From positions 1 to 49,570 of the forward strand of contig CAIYMY010000004.1 of the NCBI GenBank assembly GCA_903927465.1: a stretch of 49,570 nt of DNA. The letters are read 5' to 3'. The notes below the pieces were generated by a model. It did not search any database and was not told the origin of the DNA. It worked only from the letters and a program-made list of their open reading frames with translations. Positions 33,987-43,101 of the stretch are shown in pieces. The stretch comes from an uncultured Rhodospirillales bacterium (GTDB taxonomy: Bacteria; Pseudomonadota; Alphaproteobacteria; Acetobacterales; Acetobacteraceae). The position numbers and the translations under genes are program-made. The first letter of the stretch is position 1, and each line of letters opens with the position of its first letter.

Positions 33987-35306
33987 ATGGCACAGCCCTT
34001 CCCCAGCTTTGCCGAGGCTTTGCGCGTGTGGCTCCGCATCGGTTTGCTGTCCTTCGGCGGGCCGGCGGCGCAGATTGCGGTGATGCATCGCGAAGTGGTG
34101 GAACAACGCCATTGGGTATCCGATGCGCGTTTCCTCCATGCGCTGAATTTCTGCATGCTGCTGCCGGGGCCAGAGGCGCAGCAATTGGCGACTTACCTCG
34201 GCTGGCTGATGCATGGTGTGCGCGGTGGGCTGGCGGCAGGATTGTTCTTCATCCTGCCCGGTGCGGCGGTGATGCTGGCGCTTTCCATCATCTACGCAAC
34301 CTTGGGCGATGTGCCGATTGTGGCCGCGCTGTTCTTTGGCTTGAAATGCGCCGTGTTGGTGCTGGTGGTGGAAGCGCTGATCAAGGTGGCGAAACGCGCA
34401 TTGAAAGGGCCGGTGCCGGTTGCCCTTGCCATCGCGGCTTTTGCGGCGCTGGCGCTGTTCAATGTGCCTTTCCCGCTGGTGGTGCTGGGTGCGCTCGCGA
34501 TTGGTTTCGCGCTGCCGGATGCCTTCAGTGGCGCAGGCCACGGTGCCGCGAAGGATGGCCCGCCTGCGCTATTGGATGCCGCCATTGCCGCCGATCCGGA
34601 ACGCATACCGCGCATGGCGGGTGCCGCACGGCGCGCTGGGCTGATTGCGCTCGCGCTCTGGCTTTGGCCCGTGGTGCTGCTGCTGGGATCGGGCGTTTAT
34701 GGCGATGTCGCTTGGTTTTTCTCCAAGCTTGCGGTGGTAACCTTCGGTGGCGCTTATGCGGTGCTGGCCTATGCCGCGCAGGAAGCGGTGGAGCATTACC
34801 AATGGCTCTCCGCACCCGAAATGCTGGCGGGGTTGGGGTTGGCGGAAACCACGCCAGGGCCGCTGATCCTGGTGCTGCAATTTGTGGGCTTCCTGGCGGG
34901 GTATCGCGCCGATGGCGTGCTGGGCGGTGTGGCGGGCAGTGTGCTGACGCTCTGGGTCACTTTTGCGCCATGCTTTGCCTGGATTTTCTTGGGCGCGCCT
35001 TTCGTTGAGAAACTGCATGCCGCGCCGCGCCTGAAAGGCGCTTTGGGGGCGGTGACGGCGGCGGTGGTGGGCGTGATTGCCAACCTCGCGCTCTGGTTTG
35101 GGCTGCGCGTGATTTTCCGCGATGTGCAGGTCAGTAGCTTCGGGCCGATCCGGCTTGATCTGCCGGTGCTGACCAGCCTTGACCCCGCAGCGCTGGCGCT
35201 TGCGGTCTTCGCCGCCGTGCTGCTGTTTGCGATGAAGCAAGGCTTGGCACGCAGCCTTGGCTTCACCGCGATTGCGGGGCTTGTCTTGAAATTGGCGGGG
35301 TTTTGA
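33987..35306 (+). CDS. chrA: Chromate transporter ChrA family (two-domain)
   Basis: Membrane protein of 439 residues made of two homologous CHR halves of about five to six helices. The first half begins ALRVWLRIGLLSFGGPAAQI with MHREVVEQRHWV and LPGPEAQQLATYLGW; the second has WFFSKLAVVTFGGAYAVLAY and GLGLAETTPGPLILVLQFVGFLAG. These are the duplicated ChrA signatures. ChrA proteins export chromate; many environmental paralogues have unknown anion specificity. It starts four bases after the flavoprotein stop, so it is probably in the same operon, although the functional link is unclear. Confidence 0.92.
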   Translation: MAQPFPSFAEALRVWLRIGLLSFGGPAAQIAVMHREVVEQRHWVSDARFLHALNFCMLLPGPEAQQLATYLGWLMHGVRGGLAAGLFFILPGAAVMLALSIIYATLGDVPIVAALFFGLKCAVLVLVVEALIKVAKRALKGPVPVALAIAAFAALALFNVPFPLVVLGALAIGFALPDAFSGAGHGAAKDGPPALLDAAIAADPERIPRMAGAARRAGLIALALWLWPVVLLLGSGVYGDVAWFFSKLAVVTFGGAYAVLAYAAQEAVEHYQWLSAPEMLAGLGLAETTPGPLILVLQFVGFLAGYRADGVLGGVAGSVLTLWVTFAPCFAWIFLGAPFVEKLHAAPRLKGALGAVTAAVVGVIANLALWFGLRVIFRDVQVSSFGPIRLDLPVLTSLDPAALALAVFAAVLLFAMKQGLARSLGFTAIAGLVLKLAGF

Positions 35307-35377
35307 TCCGCTACATCAGCCACCTTGCCGGTGGGGCGAGCAGTCTGATGCGCAGCACCTCGTTGCCGACCTTTGCG

Positions 35378-37099
35378 CTATCCTCGGCGAGAAGCCCGTC
35401 TGCGGGCAGTGGCCTCGGTGTTCAATTCGCCTTTATCGTTCAGGATAACGCCATAATCCGCTTCTGCTGCCTCTGGTTCAATCAGACCATGGTGCACATC
35501 TCGCGCGACCAGCGCTGGGTCGCGAGCGAAGGGATCACCATACCCACCACCGCCAGGCATTTCGACAATGAGCCGGTCACCAGCAGGGATGATTTGCAGC
35601 CCCTTGATCGCGAGTGAGGCGCCTGTAGCGAGCGACAAGCGCCCCTTCGCGCCCGCCTCTCCTCCGCTGCGTCCGCGTGCAGGATACACACCACGTTCAA
35701 AGCGCGCCTGAATACCAAAAGCCGCGTCGTCACGATTTGCAATTTCCATGCGTTGGCCAAGCCCGCCGCGCTGCCTTCCCGGCCCACCGGAACCCCGACG
35801 CAATTCCTTGCGCCAGACAATCAGGGGCGTGATGGCTTCGGTAATCTCAATCGGCACATTACGCACGCCCGAGGGGAACGGCGTTGCCGAAAGCCCATCC
35901 TGCTGCGGTCGGGCACCCGCACCGCCTGAATGGAAAGTGGTGACGTTAAAGGTGCGTATCGCGCTGCCTTCCATGCCGGTCAATCCATGGCCCGCCAGCA
36001 GGCTAAGATTCCAAAGGCTGGAAGTGCCTTCTGCCGGCACGGTATTTGGCAGCGCCTGGTCAAGGCAGCCATAGACAACATCCGGCAACATATGCCCCAT
36101 GACTGAACGTGCATAAACCGCAGCCGGATGCGGCGCATTGAGGATTGTATTCTCCGGCGCCGTCACGATCACTGCGTCCAGCGTGCCCGTGTTATTCGGA
36201 ATCCAGGGGGCAAGGGCCGCCTTTACGCCAAAGGATGTATAGGCTTCCGTGTAGCACATCGGGCAATTGATGGCGTAGCGCGACAAACCTGACGTACCGG
36301 TAAAATCTACCAGCACTCGGTCACCTGAAATGGTGAGCGTCGCAACAAGCGTGACTGGCGCTTCAAAGCCATCAATGGTCATGCGTGCCGTCCAGGAACC
36401 TTGCGGCAGCTTTGCGATGATATCGGCCATGGCGCGACGGCTGCGAGAGATAATTTCCTCCCCCAGATGATCAAGATCAGCCAGGTTGAATTCACGCATC
36501 ATTTCCCGCAGCCGCTTTCCGCCAGTCTCATTGCAGGCCACAAGTGCGTAGATGTCGCCCACCACCTGCACCGGTTCCCGGACATTGGCGCGCACGATGC
36601 CGAGAAGGTCTTCATTCATCCGTCCCTCACGCGCCAAGTGCATGAGCGGAATATAAAGGCCTTCGTGATAGATTTGTCGTCCTTCGGCACTGACGCCCAA
36701 GCCGCCGATATCCACCACATGCGTTGTGCAGGCGAAAAGCGCGACTGTCCTTCCATCCAGGAAAATCGGCGTCACCACGGTCAGATCAAAAAGATGCCCG
36801 GTGCCCTTCCACGGATCATTGGTAATCAGGATGTCGCCATCCTTCAAAGTCTCAGCGGGGAAGGCATCTAGGAAATGCACGACCGAGCGTGCCATGGAAT
36901 TGATATGCCCAGGCGTACCCGTAACTGCCTGAGCAAGCATCCGCCCCTTCATATCGAAGACGCCGGCAGAAATGTCGCCCGCTTCGCGCGCCGCGGTGGA
37001 GAAGGCAGTACGCACCAGGGTCTGCGCCTGTTCTTCGACTACCGAGAGCAGGCGGTTCCAAAGAATCTGGATTTCGATTTCGCCGATCATTTTGCTCAT
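35378..37099 (-). CDS. N-methylhydantoinase B / 5-oxoprolinase-like subunit (HyuB)
   Basis: Subunit of 573 residues of the ATP-dependent hydantoinase/oxoprolinase/acetone carboxylase-like family. It begins EIQILWNRLLSVVEEQAQTL and has FDMKGRMLAQAVTGTPGHIN, ILITNDPWKGTGHLFDLTVV, and the C-terminal PGGGGYGDPFARDP motif common to HyuB proteins. It pairs with HyuA; the start codon overlaps the hyuA stop at 37099. It probably opens cyclic imide or lactam rings. The exact substrate is unknown. Neighbouring genes suggest uptake of a carboxylate by the Bug protein encoded first. Confidence 0.92.
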   Translation of the reverse strand: MSKMIGEIEIQILWNRLLSVVEEQAQTLVRTAFSTAAREAGDISAGVFDMKGRMLAQAVTGTPGHINSMARSVVHFLDAFPAETLKDGDILITNDPWKGTGHLFDLTVVTPIFLDGRTVALFACTTHVVDIGGLGVSAEGRQIYHEGLYIPLMHLAREGRMNEDLLGIVRANVREPVQVVGDIYALVACNETGGKRLREMMREFNLADLDHLGEEIISRSRRAMADIIAKLPQGSWTARMTIDGFEAPVTLVATLTISGDRVLVDFTGTSGLSRYAINCPMCYTEAYTSFGVKAALAPWIPNNTGTLDAVIVTAPENTILNAPHPAAVYARSVMGHMLPDVVYGCLDQALPNTVPAEGTSSLWNLSLLAGHGLTGMEGSAIRTFNVTTFHSGGAGARPQQDGLSATPFPSGVRNVPIEITEAITPLIVWRKELRRGSGGPGRQRGGLGQRMEIANRDDAAFGIQARFERGVYPARGRSGGEAGAKGRLSLATGASLAIKGLQIIPAGDRLIVEMPGGGGYGDPFARDPALVARDVHHGLIEPEAAEADYGVILNDKGELNTEATARRRASRRG

Positions 37100-39174
37100 C
37101 AGGCGATCCTCTCGATCAGAATATGGCCGGCAGCATTAGGGCCAGCACGGAAGCCTTCGGGTACCAAGGTTGACGTTTCAGCCTCCACAATCACAGCCGG
37201 CCCGTTGATACGCGCACCAGGCAAAAGGCTTGCGCGATCATAAATCGAAGCATTAACCAGCTGACGCACACCAGGGTCCATGATGCGCCGCATGCCTGAA
37301 GGCGTGGGTGCTGCGGCAGCCGGTGGGTCTGGGATGCGCGCTGGCAGCGGTTTGGCTTCTGTCAGTGAGAGTGTCCAGGTCAATACTTCGATTTCGAGCT
37401 TCGGAATCGTGCGTCCATAAAGTGCGCGGTAGGTCGCCTCAAAGGCAGTGCGGAATGCGGCTTCGCTATCCGCGCCATAGGGGCCTGCGGGAAGGGCCAC
37501 CGCAACCTCATGCCCCTGACCGCGATAGCGCATGAAGCCGGTGCGTACTTCCAGCAGCGCTGCGTCTGGCGCGCCCAGGCGCACAACCGCCTCAGCCTCC
37601 GCCCGCATGGAATCATAAAGGCCATTGACCAACGGCCCATCAAAGGCATTCAGGCTGACAAGGCGCGTACGCACCACTTCATAGCCGATCGGCGCGGCAA
37701 GAAAGCCATGCGCGGAGCCCACACCTGCCCCTACCGGCACCAATACGCGATCCATGCCTAGCTTCTGTGCCATGCGTACAGCATGCAGCGGTGCGGCGCC
37801 GCCAAAGGCAATCATCGTGCGCCCACTGGTCTCCTTGCCATTTTCAACCGCATGCACACGCGCCGCATTAGCCATGGTTTCGGTGACGATTTCAGTAATG
37901 GCAAGCGCTGCTTCCGGTGGCGTCATGCCAAGCGTGTTTCCCACAAAAGTATGACACGCGGTATGGGACGCTGCGGCATCAAGCGTGATATGGCCCCCCG
38001 CAAAGCGCGCTGGATCAAGCCATGAAAGCACCAAATCTGCATCGGTCACGGTGGGCATGGTGCCACCGCGCCCATAGCAGGCCGGGCCGGGCATGGAGCC
38101 CGCGCTATCAGGCCCAACGGTGATGCGCCCAAGCCCATCCACGCGGGCGATGGAGCCACCACCGGCGCCGATCTCAACCATGTCAATCACCGGGATGCGT
38201 ACCGGAATACCGCTACCCTTCACGAAGCGTGCGGCACGCGCAATTTCAAAATGCCGGGCCTGCTGCGGCTTCATATCATCAATCAGCGTGATCTTGGCGG
38301 TGGTGCCGCCCATGTCAAAGGAAAGCGCACGGCTGATGCCACTTTCGGCTGCGATCATCTGCGCGAGGATTACGCCGCCTGCCGGTCCGCTTTCCACCAG
38401 GCGAATGGGGAAGCGCCGTGCGGTTTCCACCGTTGTGATGCCACCCGACGACATAATGAGCAAAAGCGGCGCGGTACTGCCAATTGCTTTCAGCCCATCC
38501 TCAAGCCGGCGCAAATAGCGTTCCATCAACGGCAACACATAGGCATTGGCAACCGTCGTGGAAGTGCGTTCGTATTCGCGGATTTCAGGGCAGACCTCAC
38601 TCGAAATCGCGATCACCTCGGGCGCGAAATGTCGGGAGAGAATGTCCTTTGCCCGCCGTTCATGCGCGTCATTCTGATAGGCATGCAGGAAGCAGATGGC
38701 GATCGCTTCAGCGCCTTCAGCCTTGGCGGCAACGCCGATGCGTTCCACCGCAGCCTCATCCATTGGTAGCAATACGGTGCCATCCGCGGCCACGCGTTCT
38801 GGCACTTCAAAACGCCAGGGCCGCGCGACGAGTGGTTCCGGCCGTTCCATATAAAGATCATATTGCTCGAAGCGGTGTTCATAGGCCATTTCGAGGGAAT
38901 CACGGAAGCCATCCGTGGTGACCAGCGCCGTAAGCGCGCCCTTGCGTTCAATGAGCGCATTGGTCGCAAGGGTCGTCCCGTGAATGACCAATGCCAAATC
39001 CGCCGCGCCAATCCCGGCTTGCGCAAGTATCGCGGCAGCACCTTCCAGCACCGCGCGTTCTGGCGCATCTGAGGTGGTAAGGACCTTGGCGGAGAGCGTC
39101 CGATCCGGCAGCGCAAGCACAAGATCAGTGAAGGTGCCGCCGATATCGACAGCCAGGCGCGCAGTCTTGGTCAT
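37099..39174 (-). CDS. N-methylhydantoinase A / 5-oxoprolinase-like subunit (HyuA)
   Basis: ATP-binding subunit of 691 residues with an actin-like fold. It starts LAVDIGGTFTDLVLALPDRT, then IHGTTLATNALIERKGA, LSFDMGGTTAKI, GAGGGSIARVD, GPACYGRGGTMPTVTDADL and AFGGAAPLHAVRMA, all in family order. HyuA supplies ATP-dependent phosphorylation for ring opening by HyuB. It lies 31 bases after the Bug-family gene on the minus strand and overlaps hyuB. The substrate is not predictable from sequence. Confidence 0.93.
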   Translation of the reverse strand: MTKTARLAVDIGGTFTDLVLALPDRTLSAKVLTTSDAPERAVLEGAAAILAQAGIGAADLALVIHGTTLATNALIERKGALTALVTTDGFRDSLEMAYEHRFEQYDLYMERPEPLVARPWRFEVPERVAADGTVLLPMDEAAVERIGVAAKAEGAEAIAICFLHAYQNDAHERRAKDILSRHFAPEVIAISSEVCPEIREYERTSTTVANAYVLPLMERYLRRLEDGLKAIGSTAPLLLIMSSGGITTVETARRFPIRLVESGPAGGVILAQMIAAESGISRALSFDMGGTTAKITLIDDMKPQQARHFEIARAARFVKGSGIPVRIPVIDMVEIGAGGGSIARVDGLGRITVGPDSAGSMPGPACYGRGGTMPTVTDADLVLSWLDPARFAGGHITLDAAASHTACHTFVGNTLGMTPPEAALAITEIVTETMANAARVHAVENGKETSGRTMIAFGGAAPLHAVRMAQKLGMDRVLVPVGAGVGSAHGFLAAPIGYEVVRTRLVSLNAFDGPLVNGLYDSMRAEAEAVVRLGAPDAALLEVRTGFMRYRGQGHEVAVALPAGPYGADSEAAFRTAFEATYRALYGRTIPKLEIEVLTWTLSLTEAKPLPARIPDPPAAAAPTPSGMRRIMDPGVRQLVNASIYDRASLLPGARINGPAVIVEAETSTLVPEGFRAGPNAAGHILIERIA

Positions 39175-39205
39175 GATGTCCTTTTTCGTAATCGTACAAT
39201 GCGCC

Positions 39206-40183
39206 CTATTCAGGCTGGATATTGGCCGCCTTCACAACGGCGCGCCAGATTTCTGTTTCATTCCGTACAAAGTTGCCAAAATCTACGGTCGCCATGGGGG
39301 CGGGCTGAAAGCCGATTCGGCCAAGCATTTCTCCTACCTCCGCACGCGCAAGGATGCGCGCAATCTCGTTTGCCAAGCGTTCGCGGATGGCAAGCGGTGT
39401 ATCGGGTGGCGCAATAACGCCATACCAATTGGAGATATCAAAATTTGACACAATGCTATTGATCGGCGGCGTATCCGGTGATGTCGCCCAACGCGTGGCC
39501 GAAGTGATTCCAAGCAGGCGCAGCTGGCCCTGTTGAACCATGGGCCAAGCCGACGAATCACTGAAGAAAATATCTACATTGCCAGCGACAAGGTCTGTCA
39601 GTGCGGGCCCTGTGCCGCGATAGGGCACGTGCAGCATGCGCGTGCCAAGACGCAGGTTCATCAGCTCACCGGCAAGATGCGTAGCTGTACCAACGCCGCC
39701 AGACGCAAAGCGAATAAGGTCTGGCTGGCGCCGCACCAGATCAACGAAACCGGCAAGGTCGCGCGCTTCAAGCGTAGTGCGTGAAACCAATAAAAGTGGA
39801 CTATGGCAAACCATGGTCACGAAGCCGAGTGCGCTCGGGTCATAGGGCGTGCGGCGCACGACGGGGCCTGCAGTCATATTTCCGGCGCTGACCATGCTGA
39901 AAGCATATCCGTCAGGCGGCGATTTCGCGACCGAATCCACACCAATCGCACCTCCCGCGCCGGCACGATTCTCCACCACGACCGGTTGGCCGAGCGCTTG
40001 ACCCAAGGGTTCCGCAAGAATGCGCCCCACTGCATCAACCCCACCGCCTGGCGGAAAGGGCACCACCAAGCGGATTGGACGGTTCGGCCAAGCCTGGGCA
40101 TGCGCGGCCTGCATCAAGGCGGCGCTGGCTGCAGCGGCAAAAACGCCGCGACCAAACAAACGGCGGCTGGTGCTGTTTTGCAT
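39206..40183 (-). CDS. Bug-family tripartite tricarboxylate transporter substrate-binding protein
   Basis: Periplasmic binding protein of 325 residues with an N-terminal signal containing twin arginines (STSRRLFGRGVFAAAASAAL, cleavage near AHA-Q). The mature start WPNRPIRLVVPFPPGGGVDA, then IGVDSVAKSPPDGYAF and the GTATHLAGELMN segment, are Bug signatures. Such proteins bind carboxylates or amides. No membrane subunits (TctA/TctB) are encoded nearby, as is usual for Bug orphans. It is first in an operon with hyuA/hyuB, which suggests that it captures or senses their substrate. The start at 40183 follows GGAAG on the minus strand. Confidence 0.93.
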   Translation of the reverse strand: MQNSTSRRLFGRGVFAAAASAALMQAAHAQAWPNRPIRLVVPFPPGGGVDAVGRILAEPLGQALGQPVVVENRAGAGGAIGVDSVAKSPPDGYAFSMVSAGNMTAGPVVRRTPYDPSALGFVTMVCHSPLLLVSRTTLEARDLAGFVDLVRRQPDLIRFASGGVGTATHLAGELMNLRLGTRMLHVPYRGTGPALTDLVAGNVDIFFSDSSAWPMVQQGQLRLLGITSATRWATSPDTPPINSIVSNFDISNWYGVIAPPDTPLAIRERLANEIARILARAEVGEMLGRIGFQPAPMATVDFGNFVRNETEIWRAVVKAANIQPE

Positions 40184-40459
40184 GCCAACAATGCTTCCTT
40201 CTGGTTTGGGCCGTAACCGCAGCGTGTTCCCGCGTGAGCAGTATGAGAGCGTAAGCCTCACATTTGTCGAGAGTCAAATTGCGAAGAACAGAGTTCTTGT
40301 CAGAAAACATTCCACTATAGTGCGGATATAAAACAACCACGCCTTTGCGATGGAAAAAGCTTTGATCCCATGCTGACTAGTGGTGCGATTTATGCTGACT
40401 GTTTCCGCCCCAAAACTATGCCTGCGTACTACTAGCTATGCGTTTTATGGGTCGAGTCA
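40184..40459. other. Gene-free region upstream of the Bug-hyu operon
   Basis: No gene is visible in this stretch, which lies between two minus-strand operons. It is AT-richer than its surroundings and contains two small dyads (described separately) that could control the Bug-hyuA-hyuB operon. No RNA gene was recognised. Confidence 0.6.
40284..40322 (-). promoter_or_regulatory. Two palindromic sites upstream of the Bug-hyu operon
   Basis: AAGAAC-AGA-GTTCTT (40284-40298) is a perfect 6-bp dyad. CACTATAGTG (40313-40322) is a perfect 10-bp palindrome preceded by TTC. They lie 101-139 bases upstream of the Bug start codon. They could be operators for a regulator such as an IclR or GntR protein, but no regulator gene is adjacent, so the assignment is tentative. 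Confidence 0.35.
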
Positions 40460-40486
40460 CGCTGCTGTCGGGAAACGACAGCAGCG
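40460..40486 (-). terminator. Strong hairpin after the enoyl-CoA hydratase gene
   Basis: A perfect 11-bp stem CGCTGCTGTCG / CGACAGCAGCG with a 5-base loop GGAAA lies about 20 bases past the minus-strand stop at 40506. Stem strength and position suit a transcription terminator for the caiB-enoyl-CoA hydratase operon. A clean T-run does not follow directly, so it may work together with Rho or protect the mRNA end. Confidence 0.65.
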
Positions 40487-40505
40487 ATCGGACCACTGGT
40501 GAGGA

Positions 40506-41300
40506 TCAACGCCCCTGGAAGGCGGGCTTGCGCTTTTCCATGAAGGCTTTGCGGCCTTCCTTGTAATCCGCGCTGTCAAAACAGGCGTTCAAATCAGCCT
40601 GGATCGCCGCCATGTCGCGGTCTGCCTTGTCCTGCAATACTGCCTGCACCGTGCGCTTATTGGCGAAAAGAGAGAGCGGCGCATTCTGGGCTAAGGTGGC
40701 GGTCAGCTTGGCTACTTCCCCGGCCAGCGCATCAGCCGGCACCAGCTTGTTGATCAGGCCAACACGCTCGGCTTCCCGTCCGTCAAAGCGTTCGCCCGAC
40801 ATAAGGATCATATTGGCATGCGCCGGGCCCACCAGGGACACCAGATGCTTCACCATGTCAAAGCCATAAGCGATGCCAAGCTTCGCCGCTGGAATGCCGA
40901 ATTGGCTGCCTTCCGCCGCGATGCGGATATCGCAGGACATGGCAATGCCGAGCCCACCGCCCATGCAAAAGCCGCGGATTTCGGCGATGACAGGCTTTGT
41001 ATAAGTGGCCAGCTTCAAGCGCCCCACCGCTGTCTGCCGGCCATATTCCTTCTGCGCATCGGCGTCTGAACGGATTTTATCGAATTGGCTGATATCAGCG
41101 CCTGAGACGAAAGCCTTGTCGCCCGCGCCGGTCAGCACCACGCAGCGGACAGATGCATCCGCTGTGAACACATCAAGCGCCTGGCCCATGCCATCCCACA
41201 TTGCAACCGACATGGCATTGCGTTTTTCGGGCTGGTTGAAGGTAATGCGGCCAACGCCGTCATTGATGTCGGCAAGAATCTTGCCTTCTGCGAATTCCAT
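40506..41300 (-). CDS. Enoyl-CoA hydratase/isomerase family protein
   Basis: Crotonase-fold protein of 264 residues. The oxyanion-hole segments are GAGDKAFVSGADISQF and IRGFCMGGGLGIAMSCDIRI, and the C-terminal part has VGLINKLVPADAL followed by SADYKEGRKAFMEKRKPAFQGR, typical of 2-enoyl-CoA hydratases. The glutamate normally at the position after the second glycine-rich stretch is in PAAKLGIAYGFD, where it appears to be replaced, so a classic hydratase mechanism is not certain. It lies five bases downstream of a CaiB-type CoA-transferase gene, suggesting that the two act on one CoA ester. Confidence 0.9.
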   Translation of the reverse strand: MEFAEGKILADINDGVGRITFNQPEKRNAMSVAMWDGMGQALDVFTADASVRCVVLTGAGDKAFVSGADISQFDKIRSDADAQKEYGRQTAVGRLKLATYTKPVIAEIRGFCMGGGLGIAMSCDIRIAAEGSQFGIPAAKLGIAYGFDMVKHLVSLVGPAHANMILMSGERFDGREAERVGLINKLVPADALAGEVAKLTATLAQNAPLSLFANKRTVQAVLQDKADRDMAAIQADLNACFDSADYKEGRKAFMEKRKPAFQGR

Positions 41301-41305
41301 TTCGT

Positions 41306-42523
41306 TTATCCCTCGCTGATCACGCCAAGCGCGCGCAATTGGTCAATCTCCGCGGCGCCATAGCCGGCCTGTTGCAGAATTTCGGCGGAATGTTCGCCAA
41401 GCCGGGGCGGGATGCGCCGGACAGAGCTTTCCAGCCCTTCAAGATTGATCGCAGTACCCACAACATGGGTCAGGCCGCGCTTCGGCGTGGTCATGGGCGC
41501 TGCCATGGCAAGATGTTGCACCTGCGGGTCAGCAAAGACCTGGTCCACCTTATTGATCGGCCCGCAGGGGATGCCGGTGCGTTCCAGCAAATCAATCCAA
41601 TATTCGCTGGGTTGGGTGCTGGTGACTTCGCCGATGGTTTGGTTCAACCGCGCGCGGTCCGCGCTGCGGCCCTTTAACGTTTTCCATTCCTCAACCTCCA
41701 GCCAATCCTTCCGCCCCAATGCTTCGGCGAATTGCGCCCACATCTTGGCGGAAGACGCCGCGATATTGATGGGCTTATCGGCGGTGGGGAAAACGCCCAT
41801 CGGGATATTCACCGGATGGTCATTGCCGGCCTGGCCTGGGATTTCGCCATCCATCAGCCAGCGCGCCGCTTGCAGATCCAGCATGAACACCATGGCTTCC
41901 AGCAGGCTGGTATGCACATAGCGGCCCTGGCCGGTCTTTTCGCGTTCAAACAACGCCATCATCACGGCCAAAGCCAGCAAATTCCCCGCAGTCAGATCCA
42001 CAAAGGGAATGCCCGCGCGCATCGGCCCACGGCCAGGCTCACCGGTGATGGTCATCATCCCGCCCATGCCTTGGGCGATCTGATCCACGCCAGCGCGTTC
42101 CCCGTAAGGCCCGGTCTGACCAAAGCCGGAGATGGAGGCGTAGATCAGGCGCGGATTGATCGGCTTCAGATCTTCATAGGCGATTCCAAGGCGATGCTTC
42201 ACCTTCACGCGCATGTTTTCAACGACAACATCGGCGGAAGCGGCAAGCTTCATCAGCACTGCCTTGCCTTCCGGCGATTTCAGATTAAGCGCGATGGAAC
42301 GCTTATTGCGGTGCAGGTTCTGAAAATCATAGCCATCGCGATCGCCGCCAAAGCCATCCGCAGAAGCGGGGGGTTCCACCCGGATCACCTCGGCCCCCCA
42401 ATCGGCCAAATGGCGCACGCAGGTGGGGCCAGCGCGGGCGAGGGTAAGGTCCAGAATACGCACGCCAGCCAAGGGCAGGCGCGCTTCGGTGGCAAGTTTG
42501 GTGTCTATCGGGCTTTCGGGCAT
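41306..42523 (-). CDS. CaiB/BaiF (class III) CoA-transferase
   Basis: CoA-transferase of 405 residues that moves CoA between carboxylic acids. It has LPLAGVRILDLTLARAGPTC near the N-terminus, GAEVIRVEPP, NKRSIALNLKSPEGKAVLM, ENMRVKVKHRLGI, SGFGQTGPYGERAGVDQIAQ and VDLTAGNLLAL, the usual order for family III enzymes; the catalytic aspartate is expected near VDLTAGN. Probably activates a carboxylate for the enoyl-CoA hydratase encoded next. Confidence 0.93.
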   Translation of the reverse strand: MPESPIDTKLATEARLPLAGVRILDLTLARAGPTCVRHLADWGAEVIRVEPPASADGFGGDRDGYDFQNLHRNKRSIALNLKSPEGKAVLMKLAASADVVVENMRVKVKHRLGIAYEDLKPINPRLIYASISGFGQTGPYGERAGVDQIAQGMGGMMTITGEPGRGPMRAGIPFVDLTAGNLLALAVMMALFEREKTGQGRYVHTSLLEAMVFMLDLQAARWLMDGEIPGQAGNDHPVNIPMGVFPTADKPINIAASSAKMWAQFAEALGRKDWLEVEEWKTLKGRSADRARLNQTIGEVTSTQPSEYWIDLLERTGIPCGPINKVDQVFADPQVQHLAMAAPMTTPKRGLTHVVGTAINLEGLESSVRRIPPRLGEHSAEILQQAGYGAAEIDQLRALGVISEG

Positions 42524-42587
42524 GTCATCCTCCGTCCCGGCAAGACTAGGTCGGGCGGGGAGGCAGGGCTAGAGGGGCGCCTTCACC

Positions 42588-43010
42588 CTATCTCAGGCAC
42601 TCAGAAAACCCGGTTTCCTTATCAAGCTGCCCATACTCCTTGGCGCGGAAATCATAGCGGGAGACAATGCCGATCACCTTCCCATCGCGCACCACGGGCA
42701 AATGCCTGAAGCCGCCATCGGCCATCATATGCAGCGCATCCATGGCATTGCCCTCGGGCGGCAGGCAGATGGGGTGGCGCGTCATGGCGTCTGACAGGCG
42801 GATTTCCGTGCCATCCTTCCCATGAGACAGGAAATGCACCGCATCGCGGCCGGTGAAAATGCCAAGCAGCAGCCCAACTGTGTCCGTCACCAGCACGGCG
42901 CCCACGCGCCGGCGATGCATGGCGGCGCATGCTTCCTGCACAGTCGCATCCGGCCCCATGGTGAGCGGGTTCTGGTCGCGGACCATTTCTCCCATGCTGC
43001 GGTGTGGCAT
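42588..43010 (-). CDS. CBS-domain pair protein
   Basis: Protein of 140 residues made of two CBS domains: the first from MVRDQNPLTMGPDATVQEAC to VGLLLGIFTGRDAVHF, the second from MTRHPICLPPEGNAMDALHM to GKVIGIVSRYDFRAKE. Such stand-alone pairs bind adenine nucleotides and act as regulators. AGGAGG lies five bases before the ATG at 43010 on the minus strand, which settles the start against the longer frame. It is divergent from the DUF1194 gene. Confidence 0.9.
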   Translation of the reverse strand: MPHRSMGEMVRDQNPLTMGPDATVQEACAAMHRRRVGAVLVTDTVGLLLGIFTGRDAVHFLSHGKDGTEIRLSDAMTRHPICLPPEGNAMDALHMMADGGFRHLPVVRDGKVIGIVSRYDFRAKEYGQLDKETGFSECLR

Positions 43011-43063
43011 GGCATCCTCCTGTCTTCGAAGTGCAATATGACCGCAATCGCCGCCCGTAGTTA

Positions 43064-43095
43064 TTGACGCAGCGCAAGTTTGGCTGTGGCATAAT
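43064..43095 (+). promoter_or_regulatory. Possible promoter for the DUF1194 gene (leaderless)
   Basis: TTGACG (43064-43069) and CATAAT (43090-43095) resemble -35 and -10 boxes, but the 20-base spacer is long. The -10-like box ends seven bases before the ATG at 43102 and no Shine-Dalgarno is present, so a leaderless transcript is possible. Confidence 0.35.
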
Positions 43096-43101
43096 GGCGC
43101 C

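Noticed and set aside
32678-34156. 492-codon minus-strand open frame
   Set aside because: It lies antisense to the sdhA-like gene and chrA start, is rich in H, R and Q without any motif, and results from high GC at third positions of the real gene.
36401-36871. 156-codon plus-strand frame
   Set aside because: Antisense to hyuB, no ribosome binding site, no motif.
40184-40505. Small RNA or riboswitch between the two minus-strand operons
   Set aside because: Only short dyads and one terminator-like hairpin are visible; no known riboswitch core was recognised.
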